A stretch of DNA of 9,529 nucleotides from Chersky-806 sp036502405 (GTDB taxonomy: Bacteria; Actinomycetota; Acidimicrobiia; IMCC26256; JAENVU01). The position numbers and the translations under genes are program-made. Under the pieces are notes generated by a model. That model saw nothing but the letters and a program-made list of their open reading frames with translations. It did no database searches and was not told the origin of the DNA. Location of the stretch: the NCBI GenBank assembly GCA_036502405.1, contig DASXYP010000060.1:1-9529 (forward strand), read 5' to 3'. The first letter of the stretch is position 1; the number at the start of each line of letters is the position of its first letter. This document shows positions 5,935-9,529 of the stretch, piece by piece.

Positions 5935-6306
5935 GCGGAGCGCATCGCGGGCACGAAGTACGAGGCGCGAAGTGGCCCCGAGCGGTGGAGCGGGGGAGAT
6001 GAGCGCTGCTCCGGACGTCGCGTCGTTCATGCGGCCGCGGCTCGCGAGCGCGCTCGGCGTCACACCCGAGCTCGTCACCGACGACCTCGAGCTCGCGACC
6101 CTCGGCCTGTCGTCGCTCGAGATCATGGAGATGATCTACGACGCCGAGGACGAGCTCGGGATCGTCTTCCCCGAAGAGTCCCTCGAGGGCGCCACGACGG
6201 TGGGCGCGCTCATCACCGCGCTCGAGACCGAGGCCCGGTCCGCCCGGGGTACGACGTGAGCGGAGCGATGCCGGCACGCGGCCACGGCCGAGCGAGGAGC
6301 GGAGCG
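5931..6306 (+). repeat. short spacer repeat GTGAGCGGAGCG
   Basis: The 12-mer GTGAGCGGAGCG is at 5931-5942 and 6256-6267. In both copies its TGA is the stop codon of the upstream gene (oxoamine synthase and ACP), and similar bases follow (GGGCACG / CCGGCACG). A 10-nt relative, GAGCGGAGCG, is at 6297-6306, and GTGAGCGGAG also occurs on the minus strand just before the 3432 start (complement of 3442-3451). The copies mark intergenic joints. Confidence 0.55.
5999..6259 (+). CDS. acyl carrier protein
   Basis: This 86-residue stand-alone carrier protein has a four-helix ACP pattern. The phosphopantetheine site lies in LATLGLSSLEIMEMIYDAED (32-51), with Ser39 as the expected attachment point. The usual DSL motif is SSL here. 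Acidic helix II (EIMEMIYDAEDELG) and the 'IVFPEESLEGATTVGAL' segment are typical. ATG 5999 is preferred over the in-frame ATG 5972 because GGTGGAG (5984-5990) is 8 nt upstream and the extra residues do not look like ACP. It lies between the condensing enzyme and the acyl ligase, so it probably carries the acyl chain from one to the other. It needs a phosphopantetheinyl transferase encoded elsewhere. It is not the fatty-acid-synthesis ACP by context. Confidence 0.9.
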   Translation: MSAAPDVASFMRPRLASALGVTPELVTDDLELATLGLSSLEIMEMIYDAEDELGIVFPEESLEGATTVGALITALETEARSARGTT

Positions 6307-6330
6307 TCTCGCCGAGGAACCGGTCGTCGG

Positions 6331-6351
6331 CCCGGCCCCCAGGGCCGGGAG
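6331..6351 (+). promoter_or_regulatory. hairpin covering the acyl ligase ribosome binding site
   Basis: CCCGGCCC (6331-6338) and GGGCCGGG (6342-6349) pair perfectly over a CCA loop. The right arm includes the start of GGGAG (6347-6351), the best-placed Shine-Dalgarno for ATG 6360. The stem could lower ligase translation relative to the ACP or mark an mRNA processing point. A second purine tract (GGGAAGG, 6353-6359) touches the start codon. The rest of the 100-nt ACP-ligase gap holds only the short spacer repeat. Confidence 0.4.
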
Positions 6352-6359
6352 CGGGAAGG

Positions 6360-7988
6360 ATGACCGCGCCGACCTCGGCCCGGGCCCCCGAGACGGAGAT
6401 CGGCAGCCTCGTCGAGCTGATGGACGAGCGGGCCGGCCGGCTCGACCGCAACGTCCTCTACCACTACCTGACGGACGGCGCCGAGGTGACGTTCGCGGAG
6501 CTGCCGGTGCGCGCGGCGCGAGTCGCGGGGCAGCTCGCGTCAGGCGGCGTCGCACCCGGCGAGCACGTCGGCATCCTCGTCGAGGACCGCGCCGTCTTCT
6601 GTGACGCGTTCTACGGGCTCCAGCACCTCGGCGCGGTGCCGGTCCCGCTCGGCCTCGCCGGCCACGTCGGGTCGGAAGCCTGGTGCGCGGTCCTGCGCGA
6701 CCGGGTCGAGCGGATGCGCCTCGTCGCGATCGCCACCGACGGAGCAAGCGCGCAGGCCTACCGCGACGCCGTCCCGGAGCTGCGCGCGATCGGCATCGAC
6801 GGCGCGCTCGGCAATGCGGTGCCCGCGGGCCCGCCGAACCCGGTGGCGTTCATCCAGCCGTCCTCGGGGACGACGGGGCAGCCGAAGGGCATCGTGATCT
6901 CCCAGCGGGCGGTGCTGGCGAACCTCTGGTCGATCCGCGAGCAGTGGCAGATCCAGCCCGGCGACAGCGGGCTCTCCTGGCTGCCGCTCTTCCACGACAT
7001 GGGCCTGATCGGCACGGTCATCAACGCGCTCTGGAGCGAGGGCACGCTGCACCAGTGGCCCACCGAGAGCTTCCTGCGCAGTCCCGGCCGCTGGCTCGAG
7101 CTGCTGAGCGAGCTCCAGGTGACGTTCGCGATCGCACCGCCGTTCGCGCTCGAGCTCGTCGGCCGCCGCTTCCGGCGCCGGGGCGGAGACGCCGACCTCT
7201 CGTCGGTGCAGCACGTGCTCGTCGGCGCCGAGACCATCCGGCCGAGCGTGATCGAGGCCTTCGCCGAGGTCTTCGAACCCCGCGGGCTGCGGCCCGAGGC
7301 GCTGTGCCCCACCTACGGGCTCGCCGAGGCGACGCTCGCGGTCACCGCGAAGCCGGCAGGCACGCGCTTCGTGACCGTGGAGGACGGACGCCACGTCTGG
7401 GTCTCGTGCGGGCGTCCGGTGCCCGGCGTCGAGATTCGCCTCGACCCGGACACGAACGAGCTGCTGGCGCTGACGCCCGCGGCGATGACCGGCTACCTCG
7501 ACGACCCGGAGGCGACCGCGGCCGCGTTCGACGGCGAATGGCTCCGGACCGGCGACGTCGCGCAGGTGGTCGACGACGAGGTCGTCATCGTCGGGCGGTT
7601 GAAGGAGATGATCAACCGCAACGGGCAGCGCGTCGCGGCGTCGGACTTCGAGCTCGCGGTGCAGGGGACTGAGGGCGTCCTGCCGGACCGCGTCGTCGCG
7701 TTCGGTGACGTCGGGCCGGAGGGGGAGCGCGTCGTCCTGCTCGCCGAGTCCCGGTACAAGAGCGCGAAGGCCGGCGAGGTGGTCCTCGCGCTGCGGGCGA
7801 AGCTCGCCGACGCCGGGCTACCCGCGGACGTCGTGGAGCTGGTTCCGGCCGGCTTCATCCCCCGGACGACGAGCGGCAAGCTGCGCCGGGGCGCCGCCCG
7901 GGCGCGCTGGCAGTCGCCCGACCCGGCCGGCGGCGAAGCGGGCCTCCCAGGCGAGGTGCCGACGCTTGGCGTCGGCGATGAACGGTGA
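6360..7988 (+). CDS. fatty acyl-AMP ligase-like / acyl-ACP synthetase
   Basis: This 542-residue ANL-superfamily adenylating enzyme carries the P-loop PSSGTTGQPKG (167-177), SWLPLFHDMGLIG (206-218), the GAETIRPSVIEAF region (289-301), PTYGLAEATLAV (317-328), LRTGDV (395-400), GRLKEMINRNGQ (412-423) and the C-terminal catalytic lysine in PRTTSGKLRR (501-510, Lys507). The 'LPLFHDMGLIG' and 'YGLAEATLAV' wording is that of FAALs, which form acyl-AMP and pass the acyl group to an ACP rather than to CoA. A free ACP gene just upstream fits this. It should activate a fatty acid for the operon's condensing enzyme. Length is close to the usual 550-600. The last 25 residues after RARW are low in conservation and lie antisense to the hydroxylase gene. 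A FACL (CoA ligase) role cannot be fully excluded. Confidence 0.88.
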   Translation: MTAPTSARAPETEIGSLVELMDERAGRLDRNVLYHYLTDGAEVTFAELPVRAARVAGQLASGGVAPGEHVGILVEDRAVFCDAFYGLQHLGAVPVPLGLAGHVGSEAWCAVLRDRVERMRLVAIATDGASAQAYRDAVPELRAIGIDGALGNAVPAGPPNPVAFIQPSSGTTGQPKGIVISQRAVLANLWSIREQWQIQPGDSGLSWLPLFHDMGLIGTVINALWSEGTLHQWPTESFLRSPGRWLELLSELQVTFAIAPPFALELVGRRFRRRGGDADLSSVQHVLVGAETIRPSVIEAFAEVFEPRGLRPEALCPTYGLAEATLAVTAKPAGTRFVTVEDGRHVWVSCGRPVPGVEIRLDPDTNELLALTPAAMTGYLDDPEATAAAFDGEWLRTGDVAQVVDDEVVIVGRLKEMINRNGQRVAASDFELAVQGTEGVLPDRVVAFGDVGPEGERVVLLAESRYKSAKAGEVVLALRAKLADAGLPADVVELVPAGFIPRTTSGKLRRGAARARWQSPDPAGGEAGLPGEVPTLGVGDER

Positions 7989-8714
7989 CCGCGCGATCGC
8001 GCTGATCACGAACGCGTTCACCACGTTCATCGGGAAGCGCAGCGGTCGGACGACGTCGATGAAGAGCACCACCCGCTCCCCGTCGGTGTCGTTCCACACC
8101 TCGTGCTCGTAGGTGTCGTCGAAGATCAGGCTGTGACCTTCCTCCCACGTGACGATCTCGTCGCCGACCCGGATGCGGCACTGCTCGCGCGGCTCGGGGA
8201 CCTTGAGCGCGAGGTGGTAGCGGACGATCCCCTTGTACGGGCCGGAGTGGTCGGGGATGTGCTTGTGCGGTGAGAGGATCGAGAACATCGCCGTCTTCAT
8301 CCCCGGGATGGACTCGACGAGCCGGGCGGTCTCGGGGCAGCGGGCGCAGTTGCTGTCGGAGCGGAACCCGAACCCGTAGAGGAAGAACGTCTTCCACCGG
8401 TCGTCGTCGGTGATCGACTCCTGGTCGGTCGAGATGTCCTGGAAGTTGGGGAGCTCGTCGCGGTACCGGAGCACCTCGTCGAGCTCGGCGCGGATCGCCT
8501 CCCAGTTCGCCTCCATCCCGTAGGCCCAGAGGAAGTCGCGCTTCGAGAAGAAGGGCGGGTTGCCGAGCTTCGACGCTCGCGCGACGAGGCGGTCGAGCCG
8601 GTCGAGGAGCCACTCCCCGACGAGGACGGTCAGGTCCACGACGCGCTGGCGCACCCGTCCAGTCTGGCGCGCGGCGGGCCTCCGGACCCAGTGGTTCCGG
8701 GGCTCCGCGGCCAC
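7818..8714 (-). CDS. aspartyl/asparaginyl beta-hydroxylase (LpxO-like) dioxygenase
   Basis: This protein of up to 298 residues is of the Asp_Arg_Hydrox family, Fe(II)/2-oxoglutarate oxygenases that hydroxylate peptide Asp/Asn (AspH) or acyl chains (LpxO). The core has PDHSGPYKGIVRYHLAL (154-170; His156 as metal ligand, Gly158 where other 2OG enzymes have Asp) and SLIFDDTYEHEVWNDTDGER (195-214; His204 as second ligand, Arg214 for 2-oxoglutarate). LGNPPFF (50-56) and ANWEAIRAELDEVL (69-82) are also typical. GTG 8714 gives the longest form; GTG 8654 removes 20 poorly family-like residues and may be the real start. The natural family end is near residue 260. The frame continues to 7818, overlapping the acyl ligase 3' end by 171 nt. 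Next to lipid genes, acyl-chain hydroxylation is the favoured guess. Confidence 0.85.
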   Translation of the reverse strand: MAAEPRNHWVRRPAARQTGRVRQRVVDLTVLVGEWLLDRLDRLVARASKLGNPPFFSKRDFLWAYGMEANWEAIRAELDEVLRYRDELPNFQDISTDQESITDDDRWKTFFLYGFGFRSDSNCARCPETARLVESIPGMKTAMFSILSPHKHIPDHSGPYKGIVRYHLALKVPEPREQCRIRVGDEIVTWEEGHSLIFDDTYEHEVWNDTDGERVVLFIDVVRPLRFPMNVVNAFVISAIARSPFIADAKRRHLAWEARFAAGRVGRLPARPGGAPAQLAARRPGDEAGRNQLHDVRG

Positions 8715-8742
8715 TCCCCGACAATCCGGACATTCCGTTCAA

Positions 8743-8825
8743 GTTGCCGAAGGGCTGGGCCGATATGGGCAGTGGTCGTCACCGAATCCTCGGCAACGGC
8801 CTTTGACAATCCAACGAACCAAAGG
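8743..8825 (+). promoter_or_regulatory. two nested leader stems before the pilin gene
   Basis: GTTGCCGA (8743-8750) matches TCGGCAAC (8790-8797) over 39 nt, and inside it GTG/CAC could form a smaller stem. Immediately after, CCTTTG (8800-8805) matches CAAAGG (8820-8825) over 14 nt. The right arm of this second stem overlaps the pilin Shine-Dalgarno (AAGGGGAA, 8822-8829). The arrangement could be a structured mRNA leader with an occluded ribosome site, or operator sites. A TTGACA lies at 8803-8808 but no fitting -10 follows, so I do not call it a promoter. Confidence 0.35.
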
Positions 8826-8834
8826 GGAAATGCA

Positions 8835-9380
8835 GTGAACATCATTGCCAAGCTGCGCGCCCGGCGGGACGGGGACGACGAGGGTGGATTCACTCTCATC
8901 GAGCTCATGGTGGTCGTGCTCATCATTGCGATCCTGATCGCCATCGCCATCCCGACCTTCCTCGGTGCGCAGAACAAGGCGAAGGACCGTGCCGCGCAGT
9001 CATCGCTGCGCAACGCGCTCACCTCCGCCAAGACGCTGTACACCGACAGCTCGGACTACACCACCGCGACGTTCACGGCCCTCAACGGCGTCGAGCCGAG
9101 CCTGACCTTCCAGACGGCTGCGTCGACCGGGCCGAAGATGGTCTCGGTGAGCAACGCCGGGTTCACGGTGGCCGGCACGCCGCCACAGACGGTGACGGGA
9201 GTTGACGGCATCGCGTTCGCGGCCCGCTCGGCCTCGGGGACCTGCTTCTACCTGCGTGACGTGGCGACCGGTCCCGGCACGCAGTTCGCGGCCAGTGCTT
9301 CGGGCCAGGCGAGCTGTGACGCGGCGGCACCGAGCCTCACGGGCGGTGTCGACTGGAACGGCAACGGGTTCACCGGCTGA
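8835..9380 (+). CDS. type IV prepilin (major pilin-like)
   Basis: This 181-residue type IV pilin precursor has a charged leader NIIAKLRARRDGDDEGG, cut by prepilin peptidase after Gly18. This leaves Phe19 as the N-terminal residue to be methylated, with Glu23 as the conserved +5 residue. FTLIELMVVVLIIAILIAIA (19-38) and PTFLGAQNKA (40-49) form the packing helix that spans the membrane before assembly. The globular part is Thr/Ala/Ser-rich with two cysteines (C137, C161), possibly a disulfide D-loop, and ends in VDWNGNGFTG. The GTG 8835 start has AGGGGAA 6 nt upstream; longer in-frame starts lack a leader. It is exported by the type IV pilus machinery and followed by a strong terminator, suggesting a highly expressed single-gene transcript. 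Confidence 0.92.
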   Translation: MNIIAKLRARRDGDDEGGFTLIELMVVVLIIAILIAIAIPTFLGAQNKAKDRAAQSSLRNALTSAKTLYTDSSDYTTATFTALNGVEPSLTFQTAASTGPKMVSVSNAGFTVAGTPPQTVTGVDGIAFAARSASGTCFYLRDVATGPGTQFAASASGQASCDAAAPSLTGGVDWNGNGFTG

Positions 9381-9396
9381 TCCAGCCGGAGGTGAT

Positions 9397-9435
9397 GGAG
9401 CGGGCCCGGGGAGGAACCCCGGGCCCGCTCCGTTT
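9397..9435 (+). terminator. strong rho-independent-type terminator after the pilin
   Basis: GGAGCGGGCCCGGGG (9397-9411) pairs perfectly with CCCCGGGCCCGCTCC (9417-9431) over an AGGAA loop, and GTTT follows. It begins 17 nt after the pilin stop. A perfect 15-bp GC stem is the clearest terminator in the window. Confidence 0.85.
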
Positions 9436-9451
9436 CCGGAGACCTTCCGTG

Positions 9452-9529
9452 ATGCGCAGCCACCCAACCCACGGACCTGAGCGGGGGTTCACCCTGATCG
9501 AGCTGCTCATGGTCGTCACGATCATCGGG
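9452..9529 (+). CDS. second type IV prepilin / pseudopilin, cut by window end
   Basis: The first 26 codons are visible: MRSHPTHGPERG followed by FTLIELLMVVTIIG. This is a prepilin leader with cleavage after Gly12, Phe13 at +1 and Glu17 at +5, then the start of the hydrophobic helix. The frame is open to the last base. GGAG (9438-9441) is 10 nt from ATG 9452; GTG 9449, directly in front and in frame, has 7-nt spacing and may be the true start. It lies beyond the pilin terminator, so it may depend on readthrough or its own promoter. Minor pilin or pseudopilin is the likely role, but its globular part is outside the window. Confidence 0.85.
   Translation, partial: MRSHPTHGPERGFTLIELLMVVTIIG

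Noticed and set aside
3584..6126. Long minus-strand frames opposite the LLM2 and oxoamine synthase genes
   Set aside because: These are antisense shadows with no family motifs and biased Arg/Gly/Pro content.
8803..8808. TTGACA as a -35 box for the pilin gene
   Set aside because: It lies only 27 nt before the start codon and no -10 hexamer fits between it and the ribosome site.
1..9529. tRNA, rRNA, insertion sequence or attachment site
   Set aside because: No cloverleaf, transposase, terminal inverted repeat pair or integrase was seen on either strand by eye.

Overview
The window is GC-rich throughout. It contains a DUF2510-type membrane protein, Thr/Pro-rich cell-surface linkers, two luciferase-like (LLM) oxidoreductases and actinobacterial-type type IV pilins. 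Together these suggest an actinomycete-related bacterium, most likely from Acidimicrobiia or a neighbouring deep lineage. This placement is an inference from gene style; no rRNA or marker gene is present.

Layout. (1) Positions 48-1477 hold two envelope proteins: a DUF2510-TM-linker-DUF3761-like protein and a Thr/Pro-rich lipoprotein. A small basic protein of about 47 residues lies between them. (2) Positions 1478-1660 are a repeat- and hairpin-rich spacer. It leads into an unrecognised 138-residue protein (1661-2077) with a very strong ribosome binding site. (3) A large imperfect hairpin (2101-2143) separates that gene from the convergent LLM gene on the minus strand (2296-3432). (4) A divergent control region (3433-3601) contains a 22-bp near-palindrome whose core fits the TNNAACNNGTTNNA pattern of KstR-type TetR operators. 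(5) Positions 3602-7988 look like one operon: a second LLM (F420-type) oxidoreductase, a serine-palmitoyltransferase-like alpha-oxoamine synthase, a free-standing acyl carrier protein and a fatty acyl-AMP ligase-like enzyme. (6) Facing it, and overlapping its 3' end by 171 nt, is an aspartyl/asparaginyl beta-hydroxylase/LpxO-family dioxygenase (7818-8714, minus). (7) From 8835 a type IV pilus region begins: a complete prepilin gene, a textbook 15-bp terminator hairpin, then a second prepilin cut by the window end.

The most interesting part is 3602-8714. An acyl-AMP ligase could load a fatty acid on the ACP. The PLP enzyme could condense that acyl thioester with a small amino acid to give a long-chain alpha-aminoketone. 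The LLM enzymes and the Fe/2-oxoglutarate dioxygenase could then reduce or hydroxylate the product. The trio of SPT-like enzyme, ACP and acyl-ACP synthetase resembles the bacterial sphingolipid set described in Caulobacter. Here it is in an apparently actinobacterial setting, with an LLM enzyme where a ketoreductase might be expected and with an apparent change in a substrate-binding arginine of the condensing enzyme. The product is unknown, so this is a candidate undescribed lipid or aminoketone pathway, not an established one.
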